A stretch of 49,414 nucleotides of DNA from an uncultured Mycoplasmatota bacterium (lineage in GTDB: Bacteria > Bacillota_I > Bacilli_A > RF39 > UBA660). The notes below the pieces were generated by a model. The model did no database searches. It saw only the letters and a program-made list of their open reading frames with translations, and was not told the DNA's origin. This document shows, in pieces, positions 24,151-32,709 of the stretch (positions are counted from its first letter, which is position 1; every line of letters starts with the position of its first letter). The translations under genes were made by a program, and so were the position numbers. The stretch lies in assembly GCA_946498975.1 (NCBI GenBank), contig CAMMQC010000008.1, positions 1-49,414 of the forward strand. The letters are read 5' to 3'.

Positions 24151-24960
24151 TTAAAATTCACTTTGACTATTAAGATTTGCAAGTTCTATTAAGTAACTAT
24201 TATCAATACTATCTCTTGTTTCAAAGATATATGTATAACTAGTTAATTCATCCTTATACGGCTCTATTAGACTATTAATATCACTATCTTCATAGTCATT
24301 ATATTCTTCGTATAAATCTACTACTAAATTTCTATTATTTACTAGGTCTGTATAATTACTGAAATATGCTGATGTATTTGGATATGCAAAAGCTTTTTTT
24401 AATGTTACAGAATAGATTAATTTATCTCCTTCTACTATTCTTTCTCCTTCTATATAATAGTTTTCTATAGATAAAGGAGTATATGCACTATGAGCATGAT
24501 AATTATTATCTGCTTTATACATTTTAGTATTACTATCATAAATTAAATAATCTCCATCATCTAGAAAACAAGTAGAATTTACTGGATTAAATGTTGTTTT
24601 AGGTCCAAAATATTTTTTTAAAGTAGATTCTACTTCTTTTAAACTAACACCTTTATTAAAGTCTAAGTTAAGTTCATTTTTTACATCAATAGGTAATCTA
24701 TCTATAAAGTTAATCTTTTCTTTACTAGATAAACTACTTAAGTCTTTTGTACCATCAAAAGTAATTATATAACTATCATAGATATTAACTAATTCTAATA
24801 GAGATGTTACTTCTTCAGTAGAAAGACTACTACTATCTTCATTAAATATTTCTTTACTTTCTTCTTTTAGATTAATATTAACTATAAATATGATGGATGC
24901 TACTATTATGAGAGTTATTAAAGCGATAAATAACATCCCTACTCTTCTTACATTTTCCAT
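24151..24960 (-). CDS. Hypothetical membrane-anchored extracellular protein
   Basis: I do not recognise this 269-aa protein. An N-terminal helix (residues about 8-29, MLFIALITLIIVASIIFIV) anchors it, followed by a Ser/Glu linker and an extracellular domain of about 220 residues. Acidic and aromatic residues dominate, with blocks such as STCFLDDGDYLIYDSNTKMY and FAYPNTSAYFSNYTDL. AAGGAAACTAGCTT precedes the ATG. It lies upstream of the aspS terminus but is likely transcribed on its own. Confidence 0.75.
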   Translation of the reverse strand: MENVRRVGMLFIALITLIIVASIIFIVNINLKEESKEIFNEDSSSLSTEEVTSLLELVNIYDSYIITFDGTKDLSSLSSKEKINFIDRLPIDVKNELNLDFNKGVSLKEVESTLKKYFGPKTTFNPVNSTCFLDDGDYLIYDSNTKMYKADNNYHAHSAYTPLSIENYYIEGERIVEGDKLIYSVTLKKAFAYPNTSAYFSNYTDLVNNRNLVVDLYEEYNDYEDSDINSLIEPYKDELTSYTYIFETRDSIDNSYLIELANLNSQSEF

Positions 24961-25048
24961 AAGCTAGTTTCCTTTCTTACTTAGAGTATAAGGGAAGAAG
25001 AAGAATTATTCCATAAAAAAGAAAAAAAGACATGTAAATTTACATATC

Positions 25049-26365
25049 TTATGGATTTAATCTATTAGGTCCTCTAAATATTAACATAGATTCTTTAACA
25101 CTAGGTAATCCTAATACTAACATAGTAAGTCTATCTACTCCTAGTCCAAATCCACCATGAGGAGGACAACCATATTTAAAGAACTCTAAATAGAACTCTA
25201 CATCTTTATCAAGTCCTTTTTCTTTCGCTTGTTTAACTAAAACATCATATCTATGCTCACGTTCTGCTCCTGTAGTTATTTCAACTCCTCTATAGATTAA
25301 GTCATATCCTTCTGGAACATCATCTTTTCTCATATGATAGAAAGCACGTTTTTCTTTAGGAAAATCTGTAACAAAGATAAATTCTGAATTAAACTCATCC
25401 ATAGCATAACGATAACTTAGTCTTTCTGCTTCTGTAGTTAAATCATTCTTTTCAGACTCATCTACTTTATAATCATATCTTTTCTCAAGTTCATCATAAA
25501 GATCAGCTAGTTTTACTCTTGGAAATTTCTCTTTAGGTACAACTATTTCTTTATCATAAAGCTTTTTAACTAATTCTCCATACTTTTCATTTAATTTTTC
25601 TAAAGTATAAGTTAATAGTTCTTCTTCTAAATCCATAACATCACGATATGAATCGATATAAGCAAATTCTACATCAAAACCAGTAAACTCTGTAGTATGT
25701 CTACTAGTATTAGAGTTTTCTGCACGGAAAACTGGTGCAACTTCAAATACTTTATCATAACCACTAGAAATAGCCATTTGTTTATAGAATTGTGGTGACT
25801 GGGCAAGATAAGCTTTCTTGTCAAAGTATTTTACTTCAAATACATCAGCACCACTTTCACTTGCAGCACCTATTAACTTAGGTGTATGTATTTCTGTAAA
25901 GTCACGAGAATACATAAACTCTCTCATAAACTTAACCATATCACTTTGTATTTTAAAGATATTAAAGTTATATTCATTTCTAAGGTCTAACCAACGATAA
26001 TCTAATCTTTGATCTAATAATTGAGCATCTTTATCATGAATATTAATAGGAAGTTCAGCATCACTTGTACTAGTAACTTCTATTTTAGTTGGAATAAACT
26101 CCATTCCTCTTAATCTAACATTTTCATTTTTCTTTAATGTTCCTGTTACTTTAATAGTAGATTCAACTGTTAAATTATTAACTAACTCTACCATAGGAGC
26201 ATTATTTTCATCACTTTTTTCAATAGTTACTTGAACTTTATCAGTAGAATCTCTTAGTACTAAAAACTGTACCCATTTAATATTTCTAATATTTTCAACA
26301 AAACCACTAATTTCTATTTCTTTATCAAAATAATTTTCTAAATCTTTGAAATATATTTTTTTCAT
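25049..26365 (-). CDS. aspS: Aspartyl-tRNA synthetase, archaeal-type (probably non-discriminating)
   Basis: A class IIb synthetase of 438 aa. The N-terminal OB-fold (residues 1-100, EISGFVENIRNIKWVQFLVLRD) binds the anticodon. Motif 1 is in the EIHTPKLIGAASESGADVF region, motif 2 is VFRAENSNTSRHTTEF, and motif 3 is GGFGLGVDRLTMLVLGL. The size and the absence of the bacterial GAD insertion (bacterial AspRS is near 590 aa) place it with archaeal and eukaryotic enzymes. Such enzymes in bacteria often charge both tRNA-Asp and tRNA-Asn and rely on GatCAB, which is not in this window. AAGGAGTAAAAACGT precedes the ATG. The start overlaps the end of the upstream gene by 41 nt. Confidence 0.95.
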   Translation of the reverse strand: MKKIYFKDLENYFDKEIEISGFVENIRNIKWVQFLVLRDSTDKVQVTIEKSDENNAPMVELVNNLTVESTIKVTGTLKKNENVRLRGMEFIPTKIEVTSTSDAELPINIHDKDAQLLDQRLDYRWLDLRNEYNFNIFKIQSDMVKFMREFMYSRDFTEIHTPKLIGAASESGADVFEVKYFDKKAYLAQSPQFYKQMAISSGYDKVFEVAPVFRAENSNTSRHTTEFTGFDVEFAYIDSYRDVMDLEEELLTYTLEKLNEKYGELVKKLYDKEIVVPKEKFPRVKLADLYDELEKRYDYKVDESEKNDLTTEAERLSYRYAMDEFNSEFIFVTDFPKEKRAFYHMRKDDVPEGYDLIYRGVEITTGAEREHRYDVLVKQAKEKGLDKDVEFYLEFFKYGCPPHGGFGLGVDRLTMLVLGLPSVKESMLIFRGPNRLNP

Positions 26366-27227
26366 ACGTTTTTACTCCTTCTTTATGTTTTTCTTCATAC
26401 TCTTTAGTAAAGATACAATCTAATAAATGTTCTTTTATTTCTTCTCTTGGATAATAATCATACATCTTATCCTCTATATAATCTAATAATTCATAAAAAT
26501 CACTAGTATTACTTTTTTCTACCAACCTTATCATTTCATCATATGGCAATAGCAAATGCCTACTAACTTTTATAATTTTTGGTTTGAACTCCTTGACTCT
26601 TTCTGTTATACACTTTTCATCTTCGACAACTTTTTCTTCGCCTTGTTTTATTACAACATAATTAATTATTTTATTATTTTTTTTAAAATATAAAGATGTA
26701 ATATAAGAATTAACTTCATAATAAATTTTATATTGATGTTTTAACCAAGTATTAGTGCATATTATTTTACTATCATTCTCTTTTCTTAAAATACTATAAT
26801 ATAACTCGTCTCCTTTTTCAGTTAAAAATTTTATCTTATCTAAATAGTTTTCACGATAACTATATCCATCTTTAAATAATGACCAATCATATAAAGTATT
26901 TTCTCTTATAAATTTAACATCTTTTTCTATTTTCATAAACTGTTCATATCTATATAAGTCTTGCCCTTCTTTTAGCATTTCTTCATCAAACCGATAATTA
27001 TCTAATAGATAAGATATATCTTTATCTAATAAGTCTTTTGTTTCTTTAGAACATTCTATTACATCATTACAATAATCTTCTTTTAATTTCATAAATTCTT
27101 TATAGAACTCTCTATCATAAGATGAGATAATCTGTACTTTAAATTCTTCTTGTTTTATTAAAAATAAATATGGTTTTCCATAAGGATTAAGCCCCTCTTT
27201 TAATTCTACCAATGGTTTATTCGTCAT
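26325..27227 (-). CDS. Hypothetical protein between hisS and aspS
   Basis: I do not recognise this 300-aa protein. The likely start is the ATG at 27227, which overlaps the hisS stop (ATGACGAATAA), suggesting translational coupling; a longer frame to 27257 exists. It is rich in Lys, Glu and Tyr, has no membrane helix or signal, and looks largely helical. Its last 41 bases overlap the aspS start. The tight placement in a hisS-X-aspS operon suggests co-expression with translation genes, but no motif supports a function. Confidence 0.75.
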   Translation of the reverse strand: MTNKPLVELKEGLNPYGKPYLFLIKQEEFKVQIISSYDREFYKEFMKLKEDYCNDVIECSKETKDLLDKDISYLLDNYRFDEEMLKEGQDLYRYEQFMKIEKDVKFIRENTLYDWSLFKDGYSYRENYLDKIKFLTEKGDELYYSILRKENDSKIICTNTWLKHQYKIYYEVNSYITSLYFKKNNKIINYVVIKQGEEKVVEDEKCITERVKEFKPKIIKVSRHLLLPYDEMIRLVEKSNTSDFYELLDYIEDKMYDYYPREEIKEHLLDCIFTKEYEEKHKEGVKTYEKNIFQRFRKLF

Positions 27228-28527
27228 GATTATGGTCATGGCAAGTACATTCTTCATCTATAGGTAGATTATCATCACTTATATGTTCATCAAAGTAATA
27301 AATGATATATTCCATCATAATCTTTTCTTCTTCTTTAGTTTTATTATTCTTAATAGTAATTAAACCTTCATTTAAGTCATCACTATTTAGTAGTATTAAA
27401 TATTTACTATTAAAGTAATCTGCTCTTTTAAACTGACTCTTTAAACTTCTTCCAGTATATTCTGTTTCTACTACAAAACCTGACATTCTAAGTTCATTAG
27501 CAAGATAAATAGCATTTTTCTTTTCATCTTTATTAACATACATAATGAAAGCATCTATATCAGCTCTAACATTATCTATATCTCTAGAGATTATCTCATC
27601 AACTAATCTATCAAGACCAACTGCATAACCTACACATGGTGTTTCTGGACCTCCTAGCATACTAACTAAGTTGTCATATCTTCCTCCACCACCTAGTGCA
27701 AGATTATTATTTAAAGTACATAATTCAAAAACAGTATGATTATAATAATCAAGTCCTCTTACTATTTTAGAATTTATTTCATATTTAACCTCTAATAAGT
27801 CAAGATACTCACATACTTTATCAAAGTGTTCCTTACTTTCTTCATTTAGATAATCTAATATTTTAGGAGCATCTTTAAAGTAGTCTTTATTACTATCTAC
27901 TTTACAGTCTATAATCCTTAAAGGGTTCTTATCGAACCTTTCCTTACAATCATCACATAAATCGTCTAAATGAGGCTTAAAGTACTCTTTTAAGGCTTCT
28001 CTATATTTATCACGAGATTCTTTATCTCCTAGACTATTAATATGTACTACTGTATCTGTTAATCCTAACATTTTATTAATATTGTAAGCAAGAGAGATAA
28101 CTTCTGCATCCATCAAAGGGTCATTACTACCTAGAACCTCTACTCCATATTGACTAAGTTCTCTATATCTACCCTTCTGAGGTCTTTCATAACGATACAT
28201 TGTCCCATTATAATAAACTTTAACAGGTAAGTTATGAGTACCATACATTTTATTTTCTATATAACTTCTAACTACTCCTGCTGTTCCTTCTGGTCTTAAA
28301 GTAATAGATCTATCTCCTCTATCTTTAAAGTCATATGTTTCTTTAGTAACAATATCAGTAGAATCACCTATTCCTCTATGAAATAACTCTGTTGATTCAA
28401 ATATAGGAGTTCTAATATAATTATAGTTATATTTTTCCATGCATGAGTCAATTACTTCTTCTACATATTTCCATGTTCTTGCCAACTTATCCGTTAAATC
28501 AACTGTTCCTTTTGGTTTACTAATCAT
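27217..28527 (-). CDS. hisS: Histidyl-tRNA synthetase with a Cys/His-rich C-terminal tail
   Basis: A 436-aa class II synthetase. Motif 1 region: NYNYIRTPIFESTELFHRGIG; motif 2: MYRYERPQKGRYRELSQYGVE; the His-binding loops: VRGLDYYNHTVFEL and LALGGGGRYDNLV; motif 3: PCVGYAVGLDRLV. The C-terminal anticodon-binding domain (VRADIDAFIMYVN onward) is complete and is followed by an extension ending in ECTCHDHNHDE, which looks metal-binding. It starts a hisS-unknown-aspS operon. No T-box was found in the 120 bases to the divergent gene. Confidence 0.97.
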   Translation of the reverse strand: MISKPKGTVDLTDKLARTWKYVEEVIDSCMEKYNYNYIRTPIFESTELFHRGIGDSTDIVTKETYDFKDRGDRSITLRPEGTAGVVRSYIENKMYGTHNLPVKVYYNGTMYRYERPQKGRYRELSQYGVEVLGSNDPLMDAEVISLAYNINKMLGLTDTVVHINSLGDKESRDKYREALKEYFKPHLDDLCDDCKERFDKNPLRIIDCKVDSNKDYFKDAPKILDYLNEESKEHFDKVCEYLDLLEVKYEINSKIVRGLDYYNHTVFELCTLNNNLALGGGGRYDNLVSMLGGPETPCVGYAVGLDRLVDEIISRDIDNVRADIDAFIMYVNKDEKKNAIYLANELRMSGFVVETEYTGRSLKSQFKRADYFNSKYLILLNSDDLNEGLITIKNNKTKEEEKIMMEYIIYYFDEHISDDNLPIDEECTCHDHNHDE

Positions 28528-28589
28528 TTTAATCCCTTTCTTTCTATCAGTTATTATACAGTAAAATTTCTCTTAAGGAAAGCCTAAGC

Positions 28590-28618
28590 TTGATTTTTCT
28601 TTAATTTTGTGGTATTTT
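28590..28618 (+). promoter_or_regulatory. Promoter of the kinase-like gene
   Basis: TTGATT at 28590-28595, a 17-nt spacer and TATTTT at 28613-28618. Confidence 0.5.
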
Positions 28619-28646
28619 ATATAGTACTTTTAGAAAGGGGTACACT

Positions 28647-29432
28647 ATGAATATAAGTTTTAGAGAATCTTGTTTTATTAAGAAATTACCTAATATGGAA
28701 GGTGCTTTTGGTTATCTTGCCACTCATAAGACTCTTCCTAATGGTAAGGTTATAAAAGTAATAAATAATTTAACTAAAGAAAAAGAATCTACTATAAAGG
28801 CTTTAATAGATAATAGTCCTATTAAAGGTAGTGGCTATCCTATAGATGAATATAGAGTTAATAATAAATTACTAGGCTTTATCATGTATTATTATCCTCA
28901 CTCTTATACTTTTGATTATGTTATTAATAGAGAAATGTTTACTCATAAGGAAAGATTAAAAGCCACGATAGATTGCACTATACAGTTAAAAGAATTACAT
29001 AATAAAGGATATCTTCTAAATGATATCGCTCTTACTAATCAATTAATTGATAAAGATGGTGGCCATTTAATAGACTTTGATTCTGCTACTAAAAGAAGTC
29101 CTAAGAAAACAGAAAGTCATTATGAATTAACCTTAAATGGTAGAATGCTTAGTCCTAGTTATAATACTGATAAATTAAAACAAGCTTTAACTAATCTAGC
29201 CTTAATCTATAAGATTAATTTTGAAGAAGTAATAAATGAAAGAACAAATGATGTTAATAGTCTATTTAGTTTATTTAAAGATAATAAAGAAGTTTTTAAT
29301 CTTTTATATAGTTACTTAAGTTGTGATAGTTCTAAACCTTATTTTGATGTATTAAAGGACTCTTTAGAAGATGAAGAGAAAATTATCTTTGAAAGTGCTA
29401 AAATATATAGAAAAACTAATAATCTAGTTTAA
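28647..29432 (+). CDS. Protein-kinase-like fold protein
   Basis: A 261-aa soluble protein with a recognisable kinase core. A lysine-bearing strand (GKVIKVINNL) resembles the beta-3 ATP-binding Lys. LKELHNKGYLLNDIALTNQLID is the catalytic loop, with Asp and Asn spaced as in HRDxxxxN but with Asn in place of His-Arg. HLIDFDSA stands for the DFG loop (DFD). The glycine-rich loop is weak (NMEGAFGYLATHK). The family could be a small Ser/Thr kinase, an aminoglycoside-kinase relative or a spore/antibiotic-type kinase. AGAAAGGGGTACACT precedes the ATG. It is monocistronic, with a terminator at 29441-29470. Confidence 0.65.
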   Translation: MNISFRESCFIKKLPNMEGAFGYLATHKTLPNGKVIKVINNLTKEKESTIKALIDNSPIKGSGYPIDEYRVNNKLLGFIMYYYPHSYTFDYVINREMFTHKERLKATIDCTIQLKELHNKGYLLNDIALTNQLIDKDGGHLIDFDSATKRSPKKTESHYELTLNGRMLSPSYNTDKLKQALTNLALIYKINFEEVINERTNDVNSLFSLFKDNKEVFNLLYSYLSCDSSKPYFDVLKDSLEDEEKIIFESAKIYRKTNNLV

Positions 29433-29440
29433 GACAAAAT

Positions 29441-29470
29441 AAAAGAAGTCACCTAAACTCTTCTTTTTTT
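29441..29470 (+). terminator. Terminator of the kinase-like gene
   Basis: AAAAGAAG (29441-29448) pairs with CTTCTTTT (29460-29467), followed by more T residues, 8 bases after the stop. Confidence 0.75.
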
Positions 29471-29630
29471 GTTTAATTTGGGCGACTTAAAACAAAATAA
29501 GATGGTAAAGAGAGCTAGATGACTTAGGAAATTTCTTTCCTAATACAAATATATAATAAAAATTAAAAAGATACAAGTACGAGTTTTCGTAAACACGTTC
29601 AAACCCTTTAATATCAACAAAAATTTATAA

Positions 29631-30746
29631 TTATTTTTTTGTTTTGAATGGAACAAAACCTGATAAGACTAATAATCCTATACAAAAATACATTAATTTT
29701 GGAATACTTCCAGTTAAAAATAAACCAATTAAAGTAATAGAAACTCTTGCAATATTTATAAAACATTCATTACCACAAATATAAGTAAGTCTATCTAACT
29801 TTTGTCCTAAAAGATAATAATTATTATTATTAACTACATTAAAAAATTGTTTAATAAACCCTTCTATAAAAACAATAACTAAAACAAACTCTGTAGTAAT
29901 ATTAATTTTCAATAAGTAAATTAAGCAAATTAAAACAGTACATAATAATAAATAACTTTCACGTTTATCATCAATTCTTTTGGACAGAAAATATGTAAAT
30001 ATCATACTAGCTAAACCTAAAAAAAAGTTAGCAAGTCCTGCAAAGGAATATGTATTAGATACATAAATATACAAATAAAGTGGAAAGAAAGCAGTCATTA
30101 CTGTTGATGCTTCTCTTAATGCTAAATGAAATAAAGTTATTTTAGGAACTGTTTTAAAATAAGCAATTATAGAACCACTAGGTTTTTTCTTCCTTTTTTC
30201 ATCTATTGGAAAAATAATAATTAATGAAATAAACATTAAAATACTAGATATAATAACTAAAGGAACAATACTAAAATTATCTAATATTACTGCAGAAATC
30301 ATAGCAGCGGTAATTTCTGATATTTGAGAAATAATTAAAAGTATTCCTACTTTACGTCCTATTTTTTTATCATTTAAAGTAGTAAATTCTAAATTATGTC
30401 TTACATTCCAAAAAATACTATTATAGCAAGTATATAAAATTGCATTAAGTATTAAAGAAAATAGACTGTCAAGATAAAAAGCTAACTCTATATATGTAGA
30501 TATAAAAAAAACAAATGATACTAATAATAATACTTTATTACTAAATTTATGTCCATATTTTAATAATATAGGTTGAAAAATCATATATCCTATATAAGTA
30601 ATTAATATCCATATAGCAACTTCTATAACCGAAAAGCCTTGTTTATATAGATAAATACAATTAAAGGTTCCCAAAAGATTTTTAGCAAGTGCAGACAATA
30701 ATAAGTACATTCTAGTATATGTAATATCTTTTATTGTACTATTCAT
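29631..30746 (-). CDS. MFS-like multi-pass transporter
   Basis: A 371-aa membrane protein with about ten to twelve hydrophobic segments in two halves separated by a basic loop (FPIDEKRKKKPSGS, residues about 190-205). The second half opens with FHLALREASTVMTAFFPLYLY. The layout fits the major facilitator superfamily, perhaps the sugar/drug exporter type, but no substrate motif can be read. The start at 30746 is chosen because GAGGAGATTAAAT precedes that ATG; it overlaps the upstream gene by 8 nt, so the two are translationally coupled. Confidence 0.7.
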   Translation of the reverse strand: MNSTIKDITYTRMYLLLSALAKNLLGTFNCIYLYKQGFSVIEVAIWILITYIGYMIFQPILLKYGHKFSNKVLLLVSFVFFISTYIELAFYLDSLFSLILNAILYTCYNSIFWNVRHNLEFTTLNDKKIGRKVGILLIISQISEITAAMISAVILDNFSIVPLVIISSILMFISLIIIFPIDEKRKKKPSGSIIAYFKTVPKITLFHLALREASTVMTAFFPLYLYIYVSNTYSFAGLANFFLGLASMIFTYFLSKRIDDKRESYLLLCTVLICLIYLLKINITTEFVLVIVFIEGFIKQFFNVVNNNNYYLLGQKLDRLTYICGNECFINIARVSITLIGLFLTGSIPKLMYFCIGLLVLSGFVPFKTKK

Positions 30747-32646
30747 ATTTAATCTCCTCATTAAATAATTCGTTGTTTTTCTTTATATTTTGTAAAATAT
30801 TACTAATATTTATTAAATTATTATTTTCTAATAAAATATTTACTTCCTTACTCTTATTTGATAAAGGATCTAAAAATTCATAACTGTAATTTATAACTGC
30901 ATCTTCTAAAATATTATCATTATTCAATATTTGAAAGACAACCTCTTTAATAGTTATATTATCTTTTTCTAATAATGGACTCAATAAAATTACAACATTG
31001 CTCTTAATATTGTTATATTTTTCATAAATATATCTTTTTATTATATTTTCTAATAATAGTTTTAAATACTCATCTTTATTAACATTGTTAACCAAATCCC
31101 TAGCTTTATATTTAGAAGTAAACTTTAAAGTATTACCAGTCTTTAAATAATCTAAAATAGCATAAATACCCTGTCCCTTTTTATAGACTTTATCACAAAT
31201 TACTACCGCTATATTTAAATCTAAAACTGTATTTATATCTTTAAAAATATTATTGTCATCTTTAGTAATAGTTACATTTATTTTAGGACTACTTTCAAGT
31301 AGTTTTAACTCTTCTACTCTCATATTTAAATAGTCTTTAATCTTATCATAATTAGTTTTAATATTACCAGTTACCTCTAATTCATTACTAATATTATCAC
31401 TTGTATTAACAATAGGAGTATTATCTTCTTTAACATAGTTACTAGATATAAGTGAAGATAAAGTATTGGTATCATATAAAGTCTTTAAGATACTCTTAGT
31501 ATTAAATTCACTTTTTATATTAGGATTTAACAAAACTTCTATAATAAGACGTTCAATTTCTTTTAATTTAGAATCATTTTCTTCATTATAGTTAGGAAAA
31601 TATTCATTTATACTAACATCATTATAAGTAATATTAGGATATTTATCACATGGTAAATGATTAACTAATAGCGCAATTGAATCTATAAAACCTAATTGTA
31701 CTTTTATATTTTCTTCAAGATAAGTTAATCTTGTCTTATAACTTGCAATTAAATCATCTATTTCTTTAGTCATTTTTGTTTTATAACTCATCTCAATATA
31801 TCGCATAAACTCATTTAAATCATAATATATGCTAGCATTTTTAATAATGATTTTACAAGTATTTATAATATTATCTTTAGTTAACATCAAATTAGGTAAA
31901 GTAGTAAAACTTTGATCTATAATTTTTATTTCAGATTCATTTTTTACTATAGCATAATATTTACTATTATCTTCAAGCGTATATAACGCATATATAAGGT
32001 TATCTTTATTTATAAAAGATGAACCTACTATTTGATCATTTATTTTTGCAAAAAGATTAAATACACTTTCTTTATAATTTTTCTTACTCTTATCAGGATT
32101 AAAGCTGAAGGCTTTTATAAGTTCATTTGTTCTTATAATAAAGTTTTCTAAAGCTTTTATATTTTCCTTATTAATAGAATTATAAAGTACAAAAAGTTCT
32201 TCTTCATTACTTTTAGGAATATCTAAAGTATTTAGTTTTGTAATATTTCCATTTGCTTTCACAACTAAATTATTATATTCTGTAATATCTTTTTCTAACT
32301 TATTACTATTATATATAATATTAGATAACTCTTTATAAGATTTAATTAAAGTATCATAGATAAGATTAAAAGATTCTGCTTTTTTATTTATATCAGATTC
32401 ATTTTCTATAGTATTTTTTTTATCAGTCAACTCTTTTATTATATTAGTATTTCTAGTTAATTCTTCTTTAGTAATAGTATCCTGCCCTCTTACTAATATT
32501 TGATTATAATGGCCTAATAATTGGTTAATTAAAGTTCTTTTAGCAGTTATTTCCTCTTCTAATAATATTTTATTAGTATCTTCTACAAAATCTTTTATTT
32601 CGTTTTTATTATCGCTTAATTGACGTAACAATTCAAAATTCTTCAT
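30739..32646 (-). CDS. Hypothetical large coiled-coil protein
   Basis: Not recognised. The 635-aa product starts at the ATG at 32646 with GAGGT eight bases upstream; an ATG at 32655 is an alternative. It is almost entirely helical, Asn/Lys/Glu-rich, with heptad-like stretches in the first 160 residues (EELTRNTNIIKELTDKKNTI). A region around 465-590 (NIAVVICDKVYKKGQGIYAI) looks more globular. No membrane helix or signal peptide is seen. It is coupled to the MFS-like gene downstream and lies after the acidic low-complexity protein, so these may work together at the membrane. Confidence 0.7.
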   Translation of the reverse strand: MKNFELLRQLSDNKNEIKDFVEDTNKILLEEEITAKRTLINQLLGHYNQILVRGQDTITKEELTRNTNIIKELTDKKNTIENESDINKKAESFNLIYDTLIKSYKELSNIIYNSNKLEKDITEYNNLVVKANGNITKLNTLDIPKSNEEELFVLYNSINKENIKALENFIIRTNELIKAFSFNPDKSKKNYKESVFNLFAKINDQIVGSSFINKDNLIYALYTLEDNSKYYAIVKNESEIKIIDQSFTTLPNLMLTKDNIINTCKIIIKNASIYYDLNEFMRYIEMSYKTKMTKEIDDLIASYKTRLTYLEENIKVQLGFIDSIALLVNHLPCDKYPNITYNDVSINEYFPNYNEENDSKLKEIERLIIEVLLNPNIKSEFNTKSILKTLYDTNTLSSLISSNYVKEDNTPIVNTSDNISNELEVTGNIKTNYDKIKDYLNMRVEELKLLESSPKINVTITKDDNNIFKDINTVLDLNIAVVICDKVYKKGQGIYAILDYLKTGNTLKFTSKYKARDLVNNVNKDEYLKLLLENIIKRYIYEKYNNIKSNVVILLSPLLEKDNITIKEVVFQILNNDNILEDAVINYSYEFLDPLSNKSKEVNILLENNNLINISNILQNIKKNNELFNEEIKYE

Positions 32647-32709
32647 AACTACCATACCTCATTATTCTACTATAATTAAATTATAGCAAAGAAAAAGAAA
32701 ATAGTAAAA

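Noticed and set aside
28528-28646. T-box leader for hisS-aspS
   Set aside because: Only about 120 bases separate hisS from the divergent gene and no T-box core sequence is present.
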